Of a stretch of 64,000 bases of DNA, positions 36,084 through 46,000 are shown in pieces. Numbering within the stretch: the stretch's first letter is position 1; each line of letters opens with the position of its first letter. The notes under the pieces were generated by a model, which saw only the letters and a program-made list of their open reading frames with translations, did not search any database and was not told where the DNA came from. The position numbers were made by a program, and so were the translations under genes. The stretch is from Alistipes senegalensis JC50 (GTDB lineage Bacteria; Bacteroidota; Bacteroidia; Bacteroidales; Rikenellaceae), in contig NZ_CP102252.1 in the NCBI RefSeq assembly GCF_025145645.1, positions 1,364,001-1,428,000 of the forward strand. Direction: 5' to 3'.

Positions 36084-37835
36084 ATGAAAAAACCGATCCT
36101 ATTGACCGCTCTCGAAGCTGCGGCCTGTGCGGCGCCCGCAGCAGCCCGGGAACAACCCAACATCCTGGTCATTCTCGCCGATGACATGGGGTATTCCGAC
36201 ATCGGCTGCTACGGAGGTCTGATACGTACGCCCAATCTCGACAGCCTCGCAGCACACGGGCTGCGCTACACCCAGTTCTACAACACGGCCCGGAGCTGCC
36301 CCTCCCGGGCAAGCCTGCTGACCGGCCTGCATCCCCACCAGACCGGCATCGGGCACATGGCCAAAAAACAACACGGCGAAGAGGGGTATCGCGGAGATCT
36401 GAACGACCGCTGCGTGACGATAGCCGAGGTTCTGCGCACGGCCGGGTATGCGACCTACGCCGTGGGCAAATGGCATGTAACCAACCAGCTTTCGCCCTCC
36501 GGCGCGAAGGACAACTGGCCGTTGCAGCGCGGATTCGACCACTTTTACGGAACCATCATGGGCGGCGGCAGCTATTACGATCCGGCGACGCTCTGCCGGG
36601 GCAACGACTACATCACTCCGGAAAACGATCCGGCCTACCGTCCCGAAACGTTCTATTACACCGACGCCATTGCCGACAACGCCCTGCAATTTCTCGCCAC
36701 GCACCACGACCGGCAGGCCGGAAAGCCGTTTTTCATGTATATGGCCTTCACGGCAGCCCATTGGCCGATGCAGGTTCCGGAAGAAGAGGCCGCCTCTTAT
36801 CACGGCGTCTTCGACAAGGGCTGGGACGAACTCAGGCGCGAGAAATACCACCGGATGCGGCAGTCAGGGCTGCTCGACCCGTCCTGGGCGCTTTCAACCG
36901 ACGAAACGGTGGTTCCGTGGCGCACGGTGCAGAACAAGGATTTCGAAATCCGCTGCATGGAAGTTTATGCCGGAATCGTATCGCGCATGGACCGCAATAT
37001 CGGCCGCGTGGTCGAATGGCTCCGCCGGCAGGGAATGCTGGACAATACGATCATCCTCTTCCTTCAAGACAACGGCGGCTGCGCCGAGGGCATGGAGCGG
37101 CAGCGTCCCCCGTTCAAGGTCCGCGTCCCCCAGGACGAAACCCTCGCCCCGATGGCTCCCGACGAACTCCAAACCCTCCTGATCCCCTTCAAAACCCGCG
37201 ACGGGCGTCCGATGCGCCGCGGACAGGTCGAGGCCGGCGGCGCCGACACCTACGTAGCCTACGGCAAAGGCTGGGCGCACCTGAGCGACACCCCGTTCCG
37301 CGAATACAAACACTGGGTGCACGAGGGAGGCATCGCCACGCCCCTGATCGTCCACTGGCCCGCCGGCATTACGGCCCGGGGCGAGCTGCGCAAAACGCCG
37401 GGACAGCTCCCGGACATCATGGCCACCTGCGTCGATCTCGCCGGGGCGCATTATCCCGAAAGTTACGGGGACAAACCGATAACGCCTTGCGAAGGCACGA
37501 GTCTCGCCGGATCGTTCGAGGACGATACGATGCCGGAACGGGATCTGTTCTGGGAACACGAGGGAAACCGGGCCGTCAGATCGGGCCGCTGGAAACTGGT
37601 CTACAAGGCATCGAAGGGTCGCAAACAGGACATTCCGCTTTCGGCATGGGAACTCTACGACCTGAAAACCGATCGGACCGAATGTCGGGACATCGCAGCC
37701 GAACGTCCCCGACTGGTTCTGGAACTCGCCCGCAAATGGGAAGCATTCGCAGAGCGCTGTCAAGTGAAACCGTGGCCGACCACGAGTAAAACACCCGCTA
37801 AAAAACAAACACTCAAAATATCCGAACATGAATAA
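36084..37835 (+). CDS. family S1 sulfatase, Cys-type
   Basis: The 583-residue secreted sulfatase has the N-terminal PNILVILADDMGYSD metal-binding strand and the activation motif C72-P-S-R (SCPSRASLLTG), where Cys is converted to formylglycine. It also shows GKWHVTNQL, FLQDNGGCAEG and C-terminal RSGRWKLVYKA. Arylsulfatase-A-like family members remove sulfate esters from sugars. No formylglycine-generating enzyme is in the window, so an anSME-type maturase must be encoded elsewhere. The stop overlaps the next start by 8 bp, forming a sulfatase operon. Confidence 0.93.
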   Translation: MKKPILLTALEAAACAAPAAAREQPNILVILADDMGYSDIGCYGGLIRTPNLDSLAAHGLRYTQFYNTARSCPSRASLLTGLHPHQTGIGHMAKKQHGEEGYRGDLNDRCVTIAEVLRTAGYATYAVGKWHVTNQLSPSGAKDNWPLQRGFDHFYGTIMGGGSYYDPATLCRGNDYITPENDPAYRPETFYYTDAIADNALQFLATHHDRQAGKPFFMYMAFTAAHWPMQVPEEEAASYHGVFDKGWDELRREKYHRMRQSGLLDPSWALSTDETVVPWRTVQNKDFEIRCMEVYAGIVSRMDRNIGRVVEWLRRQGMLDNTIILFLQDNGGCAEGMERQRPPFKVRVPQDETLAPMAPDELQTLLIPFKTRDGRPMRRGQVEAGGADTYVAYGKGWAHLSDTPFREYKHWVHEGGIATPLIVHWPAGITARGELRKTPGQLPDIMATCVDLAGAHYPESYGDKPITPCEGTSLAGSFEDDTMPERDLFWEHEGNRAVRSGRWKLVYKASKGRKQDIPLSAWELYDLKTDRTECRDIAAERPRLVLELARKWEAFAERCQVKPWPTTSKTPAKKQTLKISEHE

Positions 37836-39219
37836 CCGCACACTGCTCACCGGACTGCTGGGCGTCAGCACCGCTGCATCAGCCGCAGCCCAAACGCCCG
37901 CCAAAGTCAAAGCGCCCCAAACGCGCCCCAACATCATAATCATCTACACCGATGACATGGGCATCGGCGACCTCTCATGCACCAACACGGGATGGATCGA
38001 AACGCCGGCCATCGACCGTCTGGCATCCCAGGGGCTGGTGATGAACAATTATTATTCGGCGGCGCCGGTCAGTTCGCCGTCGCGCGTGGGTCTCACAACG
38101 GGAATGTTCCCGATGGAATGGGGCATCAACACATACCTTCAGGCCCGCAAGGGCAATGCCGCCTGCGAGCAGGCCGACTATCTCTCAGCCGACGCGCCTT
38201 CGATGGCCCGCATCCTCCACGACGCAGGATACGCCACCGGACACTTCGGCAAATGGCACATGGGAGGCGGACGCGACGTGACGGATGCACCGCAGATCAC
38301 CCGCTACGGATTCGACGAATATTGCTCGACCTGGGAGAGCCCCGATCCCGCACCCGAACTGACCGCCTCGAACTGGATATGGTGCAAAAAAGACGACGTA
38401 AAACGATGGGAACGAACCGGTTACTTCATCGACAAGACGCTCGACTTTCTGGTGCGCCATCAGGGAACGCCCTGCTTCGTGAACCTCTGGCCCGACGACA
38501 TGCACACGCCCTGGGTTCCCGACGAAGAGTCGCAGGACCACAACAACACGTGGGGATCGCGTCCCAACTTCACGGAGGTGCTGGCGGAATACGACCGTCA
38601 GATCGGACGTTTTCTCACCCGCCTGGACGAACTGGGGCTGAGCGACAACACCATCGTCATTTTCACGTCGGACAACGGTCCGGCGCCGAGTTTCCGCCAG
38701 CTCCGCACCAACGGTCTGCGCGGCATCAAAAACAGCCTTTACGAAGGCGGCATCCGCATGCCCTTCATCATCCGCTGGCCGGGCGTCATCACGCCGGGCA
38801 AGGTGGACGACGAGACCGTCGTCTGCGCCGTGGATCTGCTGCCCTCGCTTTGCGCCATCGCCCGGGCTCCCCTGCCGAAAGACTACCGATCGAGCGGAGA
38901 GGATATGAGCAAGGCCCTGTTGGGGACAGCTTCGGCCCGCAAGGGTGATCTGATGTGGGATTTCGGCCGCAACGCATCGTTCAACTTCCCGCGGGACGCC
39001 TATCACCGCAGCCCTTCGCTGGCGATCCGCCGCGGCGACTGGAAACTGCTCGTCAACCCCGACGGAACGAATGCGGAGCTGTACGACCTGTCGAAAGACG
39101 CCAACGAGACGCAAAACCTCGCCGCAGAGCATCCCGGCCTTACGGAAGAACTTTCGAAGAGCCTCCTCGCCTGGTGGGAGCGCCGCCCCCGCATCAACAT
39201 TCAAAAAGAAGTGAAATGA
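37828..39219 (+). CDS. family S1 sulfatase, Ser-type (second)
   Basis: A 463-residue sulfatase with a signal peptide, PNIIIIYTDDMGIGD, and activation motif S82-S-P-S-R, i.e. the serine form processed only by radical-SAM anSME maturases. FGKWHMGGG, VIFTSDNGPAPS and GIKNSLYEGGIRMPFIIRWPG are typical of the S1 core; RRGDWKLLVNPDG closes the protein. It is translationally coupled to the sulfatases before (8-bp overlap) and after (ATGA overlap). The set of three suggests several differently placed sulfate esters on one glycan. Confidence 0.93.
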   Translation: MNNRTLLTGLLGVSTAASAAAQTPAKVKAPQTRPNIIIIYTDDMGIGDLSCTNTGWIETPAIDRLASQGLVMNNYYSAAPVSSPSRVGLTTGMFPMEWGINTYLQARKGNAACEQADYLSADAPSMARILHDAGYATGHFGKWHMGGGRDVTDAPQITRYGFDEYCSTWESPDPAPELTASNWIWCKKDDVKRWERTGYFIDKTLDFLVRHQGTPCFVNLWPDDMHTPWVPDEESQDHNNTWGSRPNFTEVLAEYDRQIGRFLTRLDELGLSDNTIVIFTSDNGPAPSFRQLRTNGLRGIKNSLYEGGIRMPFIIRWPGVITPGKVDDETVVCAVDLLPSLCAIARAPLPKDYRSSGEDMSKALLGTASARKGDLMWDFGRNASFNFPRDAYHRSPSLAIRRGDWKLLVNPDGTNAELYDLSKDANETQNLAAEHPGLTEELSKSLLAWWERRPRINIQKEVK

Positions 39220-40613
39220 TACCCACAGGAAAAATCGGGCTCGGGACCTCGCTGGCCCTGCTCTCGGGCGGCATCGCACAAGCCGCAAAACCCGCAACCG
39301 GCACAACCCCGAAAAAACCGAATATCGTACTGGTCATCGCCGATGACTGCCGGTTCCTCGATTTAGGCTGCTACGGCAGCCCCGATGCCATCACCCCCAA
39401 CATCGACCGGCTGGCCGCCGAAGGAGTGCGTTTCACCCGGTTCTTCCAGGCCACAGCCATGAGTTCGGCGACGCGCCACTGCCTGCTCACGGGACTTTAC
39501 CCCGTTCGTTCAGGCGCATACCCCAACCACACCCGGCTCAACGACGGTGTCGGCACGCTCCCTCAGTACCTCAAGCAAGCGGGCTACCGCGTCGCGCTGG
39601 AAGGAAAACGGCACATCGCTCCCATCGAAGCCTTTCCGTTCGAATACCTCTCGAACGAACAGCAGCGCACCGTCTATCCCGAACTGATCGAACCGTTTCT
39701 GGCCGACGTGGCCCGTTCGGGCGAGCCGTTCTTCCTCTACGTCGGTTCGACCGAACCCCACGACCCCTGGAACAAAGGCGACCAGAGCCTTTGGAATCCC
39801 GACGACCTCACGCTGCCCTGCAACCTGGTGGATACGCCCGCCACGCGCAAGCAGTTCCGCAACTACCTTGCGGAGATCAACGAACTGGACAACCAGGTCG
39901 GTGCGGTCGATGCGTTGTTGCACAAGTACGGCCTCGACGAAAACACGATCTTCATCTTCACCAGCGAACAAGGCTATTCGTTCCCGTTCGGCAAGTGGAC
40001 CTGCTACGACGAAGGTCTGCATACGGGGTTCGTCATCCGCTGGCCCGGGACGGTGAAGCCCGGAAGGGTCACGGACGCCATGTGCGAATATGTCGATGTG
40101 ACCCCGACGCTGGTGGACATCGCCGGCGGAAAGATCCCCGAAGGACTCGACGGCAGGAGTTTTCTGCCCGTCATCAAGGGCGAAACCGATTCGTTCAAAA
40201 ACGAGGTATACGGCATCCAGACCAGCCGCGGAATCTTCTTCGGACCGGAGTATTACGCCATCCGTTCGATTCGCAACGAACGCTACGCCTACATCATGAA
40301 CCTCACGCCCGAGGCCACATTCAAATGTATGTCCACGAATCCCAAGAAAGGCTGGTGGATGTCGTGGAAGGAGAAGGCCGCCACCGACGAATTCGCCCGG
40401 CGACAGGTCGAACGCTATCAGAAACGGCCGGCCGAAGAGCTCTACGACATCGTAAACGACCCGTTCCAGACCCGGAACCTCGCCGACGACCCGCAATACG
40501 CCGGCGAAAAGGCCCGGATGCGCGCCAAACTCCTGCAATGGATGGAGAGCCAGGGAGACAAAGGCCAGCAAACGGAGATGGAGGCATTGGAACACATGGT
40601 CAAACACCGTTAA
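39216..40613 (+). CDS. family S1 sulfatase, Ser-type (third)
   Basis: A 465-residue sulfatase starting at the ATG at 39216, which overlaps the previous stop as ATGA. Signs include PNIVLVIADDCRFLDLGCYG, activation motif S83-S-A-T-R (the alanine variant), FFLYVGSTEPHDPW, FTSEQGYSFPFGKW and EELYDIVNDPFQT. The ADDCR in place of ADDMG and the SSATR core set it apart from the other two, so its sulfated sugar is probably different. It is a secreted periplasmic enzyme. Confidence 0.92.
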   Translation: MIPTGKIGLGTSLALLSGGIAQAAKPATGTTPKKPNIVLVIADDCRFLDLGCYGSPDAITPNIDRLAAEGVRFTRFFQATAMSSATRHCLLTGLYPVRSGAYPNHTRLNDGVGTLPQYLKQAGYRVALEGKRHIAPIEAFPFEYLSNEQQRTVYPELIEPFLADVARSGEPFFLYVGSTEPHDPWNKGDQSLWNPDDLTLPCNLVDTPATRKQFRNYLAEINELDNQVGAVDALLHKYGLDENTIFIFTSEQGYSFPFGKWTCYDEGLHTGFVIRWPGTVKPGRVTDAMCEYVDVTPTLVDIAGGKIPEGLDGRSFLPVIKGETDSFKNEVYGIQTSRGIFFGPEYYAIRSIRNERYAYIMNLTPEATFKCMSTNPKKGWWMSWKEKAATDEFARRQVERYQKRPAEELYDIVNDPFQTRNLADDPQYAGEKARMRAKLLQWMESQGDKGQQTEMEALEHMVKHR

Positions 40614-40845
40614 AATCAGAACTGTCTCTACTCGGCCCGCGACGAACCGCACCTGCTATACGGTGAACCTGCATCAGCGATAGCCGATCCGGTCGGAAAG
40701 AGGAAACCGGATCGGCCCGGCAACGGCTGCCGAGGGCTGAAAATCTGCATGCAAAGCGAAACATTCCGGTCGGAAAGTGCGTGTTCCCGGTCGCTGGCAA
40801 GGTAATTGACGGCCTCCTGACATAAACACACAAACACATACGACT
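40614..40845. repeat. spacer with hairpin and 12-bp direct repeat before hcp
   Basis: An 11-bp perfect inverted repeat (40683-40693 with 40706-40716, 12-nt loop) lies 70 bp after the last sulfatase, without a T-run. The 12-bp word CCGGTCGGAAAG occurs at 40689-40700, inside the hairpin, and again at 40766-40777, 77 bp on. No gene is present. The repeat may be a regulator site for hcp, or the hairpin may simply end the sulfatase transcript. Confidence 0.4.
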
Positions 40846-42543
40846 ATGGGAATGTTTTGCTTTCAATGTCAGGAGACGGCCATGAACAAGGGCTGTACGA
40901 TCAAGGGCGTCTGCGGAAAAGAACCCGCGACCGCCGGATTGATGGACGTGCTGATCTATGCCGTCCGGGGCGAGGCGATCGTCAACCGGGCGCTGCGCGC
41001 AAAAGGCGCCGCCGACACCGCCGCCAGCCGCCGGATGCTCGACGCGCTGTTCAGCACCATCACCAACGCCAATTTCGACGACGAGGCGCTGAAGATGCGC
41101 ATCGCCGAAGCGCTGGCGACGAAAAACCGCCTGATCGGAACGGCCGAGAAACGCGGCATCGCGCTGCCCGACATGCCCGAAGTGAAATTTCACCCCGCCC
41201 CGTCGGAATACGAAGCCGAAGCCGCAAAGATGGGTGTGCTGAGCATGCGCGACGAGGACATACGGTCGCTCAAACAACTGATCATCTACGGCGTGAAGGG
41301 AGCCGCCGCCTACGCCGAACACGCCCTGAACCTCGGCCACGAAGACCCGTCGCTCTACGAGATGCTGGAAAACGCCCTGGCCGAGGTCAGCCGCGAGGAC
41401 ATCGGCGCCGACGAGCTCACGGCGCTGGTCCTGAACGTCGGCGAAGCGGGCGTCAAGGCGATGGCGCTGCTCGACAAGGCCAACACCTCGGCCTACGGCG
41501 ACCCGGAGATCACGAAGGTCAACATCGGCGTCGGCAAACGCCCCGGCATCCTCGTGAGCGGTCACGACCTGAAAGACTTCGAGGAGCTGCTCGAACAGAC
41601 CAAAGACGCCGGCGTGGACATCTACACCCACAGCGAAATGCTTCCGGCGCACTATTATCCGGCTTTCAAGAAGTACAGCCACTTCGTCGGCAACTACGGC
41701 AACGCCTGGTGGAAACAACGCGACGAGTTCGAGACTTTCAACGGCGTGATCCTCTTCACGACCAACTGCATCGTGCCCCCGCGGCCGAACGCGGCCTACG
41801 CCGACCGAATCTATACGACGGGCTCGGCCGGGCTGCCCGGCGCAACGCATATCCCGGACCGCAAGGAGGGCAGGCCGAAGGATTTTTCGCAACTGATCGA
41901 GCACGCCAAGAAGTGCCCGCCTCCGACGGAGATCGAACACGGAGAGATCGTCGGCGGCTTCGCCCACCATCAGGTGCTGGCGCTGGCCGACAAGGTGGTC
42001 GATGCCGTGAAGTCGGGAGCGATCAAGAAGTTCGTCGTGATGGCCGGATGCGACGGCCGCATGCGCTCGCGGGAGTATTACACCGATTTCGCTTCGGCGC
42101 TGCCCGGAGATACGGTCATCCTGACGGCCGGCTGCGCCAAATACCGCTACAACAAACTGCCGCTGGGCGACATCGGAGGCATTCCGCGCGTACTCGACGC
42201 CGGACAATGCAACGACAGCTATTCGCTGGTGCGCATCGCGCTGGCGCTGAAGGAGGCTTTCGGGCTCGGGAGCGTCAACGACCTGCCGATCGTCTACAAC
42301 ATCGCGTGGTACGAGCAGAAGGCCGTCATCGTGCTGCTGTCGCTGCTGAGCCTCGGCATCAAGAACATCCACGTCGGGCCCACGCTCCCGGCGTTCCTGT
42401 CGCCGAACGTGCTGAAAGTGCTGGCCGACAAATTCGGCCTCGGGACCATTTCGACCGTGGAAGAAGACATGAAAAACCTGATTTATGAAAACAACGACGG
42501 AAAACACGTTCCCGAAGGCATCGGTGATGCGGTTCGCGGATAA
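40846..42543 (+). CDS. hcp: hybrid cluster protein (hydroxylamine/NO reductase)
   Basis: The 565-residue protein has the N-terminal cubane ligands C5-X2-C8-X8-C17-X5-C23 (MFCFQCQETAMNKGC). Conserved hybrid-cluster regions include GVKGAAAYAEHA, SEMLPAHYYP, TTNCIVPP, VVMAGCDGRMRSREYY, LTAGCAKYRYN and DAGQCNDSY. Hcp reduces NO (and hydroxylamine in vitro) and protects anaerobes against nitrosative stress, in the cytoplasm. A separate Hcr reductase is absent here, as is usual for anaerobes. Its 3' end overlaps the downstream cupin gene by up to 59 bp. Confidence 0.96.
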   Translation: MGMFCFQCQETAMNKGCTIKGVCGKEPATAGLMDVLIYAVRGEAIVNRALRAKGAADTAASRRMLDALFSTITNANFDDEALKMRIAEALATKNRLIGTAEKRGIALPDMPEVKFHPAPSEYEAEAAKMGVLSMRDEDIRSLKQLIIYGVKGAAAYAEHALNLGHEDPSLYEMLENALAEVSREDIGADELTALVLNVGEAGVKAMALLDKANTSAYGDPEITKVNIGVGKRPGILVSGHDLKDFEELLEQTKDAGVDIYTHSEMLPAHYYPAFKKYSHFVGNYGNAWWKQRDEFETFNGVILFTTNCIVPPRPNAAYADRIYTTGSAGLPGATHIPDRKEGRPKDFSQLIEHAKKCPPPTEIEHGEIVGGFAHHQVLALADKVVDAVKSGAIKKFVVMAGCDGRMRSREYYTDFASALPGDTVILTAGCAKYRYNKLPLGDIGGIPRVLDAGQCNDSYSLVRIALALKEAFGLGSVNDLPIVYNIAWYEQKAVIVLLSLLSLGIKNIHVGPTLPAFLSPNVLKVLADKFGLGTISTVEEDMKNLIYENNDGKHVPEGIGDAVRG

Positions 42544-42823
42544 AATCGAATATGCCGACGGAGGCGTCGTAAGCAAACAGGTGCTGAAAAACGACGCCGG
42601 CAACATCACCCTCTTCGCATTCGACGAGGAGCAGGGGCTCGCAGAGCACACCGCACCGTTCGACGCCCTGGTGCAGGTGTTGGACGGCGAGGCCGAAATC
42701 CGGATCGGCGGCGAACCGCTCCGGCTGAAAACCGGCGACGCCGTCATCATGCCCGCCGGGGTCCCTCACGCCCTGCAAGCCGCCGGACGGTTCAAGATGC
42801 TGCTGACCATGATCAAGGGATGA
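42485..42823 (+). CDS. small cupin-domain protein
   Basis: A 112-residue single cupin: GLAEHTAPFDALVQVLDGEAEIRIGGEPLRLKTGDAVIMPAGVPHAL has the two cupin motifs, with H, E and H as likely metal ligands. The ATG at 42485 lies inside hcp; an alternative ATG at 42527 gives a 98-residue protein beginning MRFADKIEYADGG and overlaps hcp by only 17 bp, and it looks equally plausible. The overlap couples it to hcp, so a role in redox or nitrosative stress is likely, but the activity is unknown. A terminator follows. Confidence 0.88.
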   Translation: MKTTTENTFPKASVMRFADKIEYADGGVVSKQVLKNDAGNITLFAFDEEQGLAEHTAPFDALVQVLDGEAEIRIGGEPLRLKTGDAVIMPAGVPHALQAAGRFKMLLTMIKG

Positions 42824-42828
42824 GAAAG

Positions 42829-42858
42829 AGAGAACGCCGGCTTGCGCCGGCGTTCTCT
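42829..42858 (+). terminator. terminator after hcp-cupin
   Basis: A perfect 13-bp stem (42829-42841 with 42846-42858, loop TTGC) is followed by only two more Ts. The very stable GC-rich stem should still end the transcript. Confidence 0.7.
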
Positions 42859-43054
42859 TTGCGCCCGTAAGATGCGAGCGGAAAAGACCGTAAATGTCCA
42901 GAATAAGACCGTTTATCCGAAGTCCTCCGCTTGCGCAATCGGCAGGGCTTTAGTAACTTGCAGCCGGACAAATCCGCTTCCCGCAGCTGCGGACAGAAAC
43001 AACTGGCATTCAACGGCTTGAATTTTGCGGCAGGCGGAATCGTTCGTTGTGCAC

Positions 43055-46000
43055 ATGCTGAGAAAAATCGTAAAATATACGCTTCGGACACTGATCGTCA
43101 TCCTGCTGGCGGTGCTGCTCGCCCCCGCGCTGCTCTACGTTCCGGCCGTTCAGGATTTCATCCGGGGCAAGGCGGTCGGCTACGCCTCCGAGGCGCTCGG
43201 CATGGACCTTTCGGTCGGCCGCATCCGCCTCGCCTTCCCGCTCCGGCTGACGGTCGAAGAGACGCTGCTGATCGACCGGGCCGACACGCTCGTCGATTGC
43301 GGCCGGCTCTCGCTGGACGTGGCCCTGTGGCCGCTGATCCGGAAAGAGGTCGTCGTCCGCAGTTTCGAACTGGACCGGATCGCGGCCCGCTACAAAGACA
43401 CCACGGGAGGTTTGGATATGCGCCTCTCCGCCGGACTGCTCTCGCTCGGGGAGACCCGGGCCGACCTCCGGACCCAAAGGGCCGGCATCGCCCGGATCAC
43501 ACTCTCCGACGGCGACATCTTCCTCGGCCTGAAGGCATCGGCCCCTGCGGAAAAGGCCGACAGCACGGCTCCGCCGGCCTGGTCGCTCGACATCCGGAAA
43601 ATCTCGGTACTGAACACCTCCTTCGGGATGCGGACCGCACCCGCGGTGACCGAACTCGCGGTACGCCTTGCCGACGGCACGGTCGAGGAGTGCCGCGTCC
43701 GGCTCGACAGCCAGCAGGTCAGCGTCGGGAGCGTGCTGCTCGACCGCGGCGTCTGCTCCTACCTGACCGCCCCGTCCGGCCCCGGGACCGAAACGCCGCC
43801 CGAACCCGCCGACACGACGCCCTCCCTGCCGTGGACCGTGCGGGTGGGAAGCGTCGCGCTGACCGACAACCGGGTGGAGTACGGCACGCTGGGCCACCGC
43901 CCCGCCGCGGGATTCGACCCGGCGTTCATCGCCCTCTCGGCACTCGACCTGCGGATCGACTCGGTCTACAACCGGGGCGCCGACATCGCCCTGCAACTCC
44001 GGCAGCTGACGTTCACCGAGCGCAGCGGACTTTCGGTGCGCGACGCGAGCGGACGGTTCGAAATGGGCCCGGCAGGCGTTTCGCTCTCCGGATTCGAACT
44101 CGGAACCGCCCGGTCCCGGCTCCGGGCCGACGTTTCGGCCGGACCCGGCATCCTGCGCACGGAGCCCCGCACGCCGCTCTCCGCCGCGCTTTCCGCCGAC
44201 CTGAACACCCGGGAGATCGCCGATCTCTACCCGGCGGCGATCCCTCCGGCGCTGAACGACCGCACGGTCCGGGTGAAACTGACCGCGGCGGGAACCCTGG
44301 CCGACATCGGCCGGATCGGTCTCGACATATCGTCGCCCGGACACCTCGACTTCACCGCCAACGGCCGGGCGCAAAACCTCCTCGACCCCGAATCGCTGAA
44401 CGCTTCGGCCCGTTTCGAAGGCGACTTCCGCGACATGGCCTTCCTCGTGGAGCTGCTGCCCGACTCGGCCCTGCGCCGCCGGGTGGCGATCCCCGACCGG
44501 ATCGGACTTCGCGGCTCGGCCGCGGCGGACAGAGGTGCGTTCTCGGTCGCCTCGACACTCTCCGTCGGCGACGGCCGCATCGTTCTGGACGGGCGTCTCG
44601 ATCCCCGGCAGGAGAGCTACGACGCCGAATTCCGGTGCGACAGCTTCCCGGCCGGCCGCTTCCTGCCGTCCGACTCGCTGGGGATGCTCGACCTCGCGCT
44701 GACCGCCCGGGGCGCCGGATTCGACCCGTTCAAAGCCCGGACCCGGGCGAACCTTCGGGCGCAGATCGACCATGCGGAGTACCGCGGTCACGACTTCGGC
44801 GGCATCGGGCTGGAGGCGGATTTGGAAGACCACCGTCTTTCGGGCGCCCTCTCCGACCGGGATTCGGCCCTGCGGATGTCGCTGACGCTCTCCGGTGCGC
44901 TGACCGAGGAGCGGCAGGAGGTGCGCCTCGCAGGCAGAATCGCCGATTTCGACCTCGCACAGATGGGCTTCGTCCCGGAGCGGCTCGGCGGTTCGTTCCT
45001 GCTCGACGCCGAGGCATCGGCGACCCGCTCCGGCAGCTATGCCGCCCGCGTGGGGCTGGACAGCATCGTGATCCGAAGCGGCTACCGCACCGACCGCATC
45101 CGCGCCACCAGCCTCTCGTTCGCGGCCGACACGGCCTCGACGCGGATCGAGGCGTCGTCCGGCGACCTGTCGCTGCGGTTCTCGTCGCGCAGTCCGCTGG
45201 ACTCGCTGATCGCGGCCCTGACCCGGAGCGCCGACACGCTGGCACGCCAAATCCGCCTCCAGAAGGTCGATATGGAACAGCTGCAACCCGTGCTTCCCGA
45301 CTTCGACCTGCAAGCCGCAGCCGGACGGAACAATATCCTGAACAACCTGCTGAAAACCCGGAAAGCCTCGTTCAAAGCGTTGGAAATCCGGGGCGGCAAC
45401 CACGGTTCGCAGCCCGTTTCGCTCCGGATGCGCGTCGAAGGGCTCGCCTCGGGAGGCATCGTGCTGGACACCGTGAAGCTCGGCATCGCGCAGGAGGCGG
45501 AACGGCTGGCCTACTACCTCCGCGCGGCGAACACCCCCGGCAATCTCGACCATGTGGCGCAAGCCGCCCTGTACGGCAGTCTGGCGGGCAACACCGGCAC
45601 GGTGAACCTCTGGCAGAAGAACCGTGCGGGCCGCGAAGGGTTCCGCTTCGGGTTCGACGTGACGTGGACCGACAGCCTGATCCGCGCGAGCGTCACGCCC
45701 CGCAACCCGCTCTTCGGCTTCGAACCCTGGGAGGTCAATCCCGGCAACTACCTCGTCTACCGCTTCGACAAACGGCTGGAAGCCGACCTCGACCTGACCC
45801 ACGGCACCCAGCGGTTCGCGCTGCGGAGCGTCTCCGCCCCCGGCGCGCCCGACGGCATCCGGCTCGACATCGCCGGACTGAACATCGGTTCAATGCTGGA
45901 ACTGCTCCCCTCGGCACCGCCCATCGACGGCGTGCTGGGCGCCGACGTGACGCTGCACCTCGCGCCGGACAGCCTGTGCCTCCGGGGCGACGTGTCGGTG

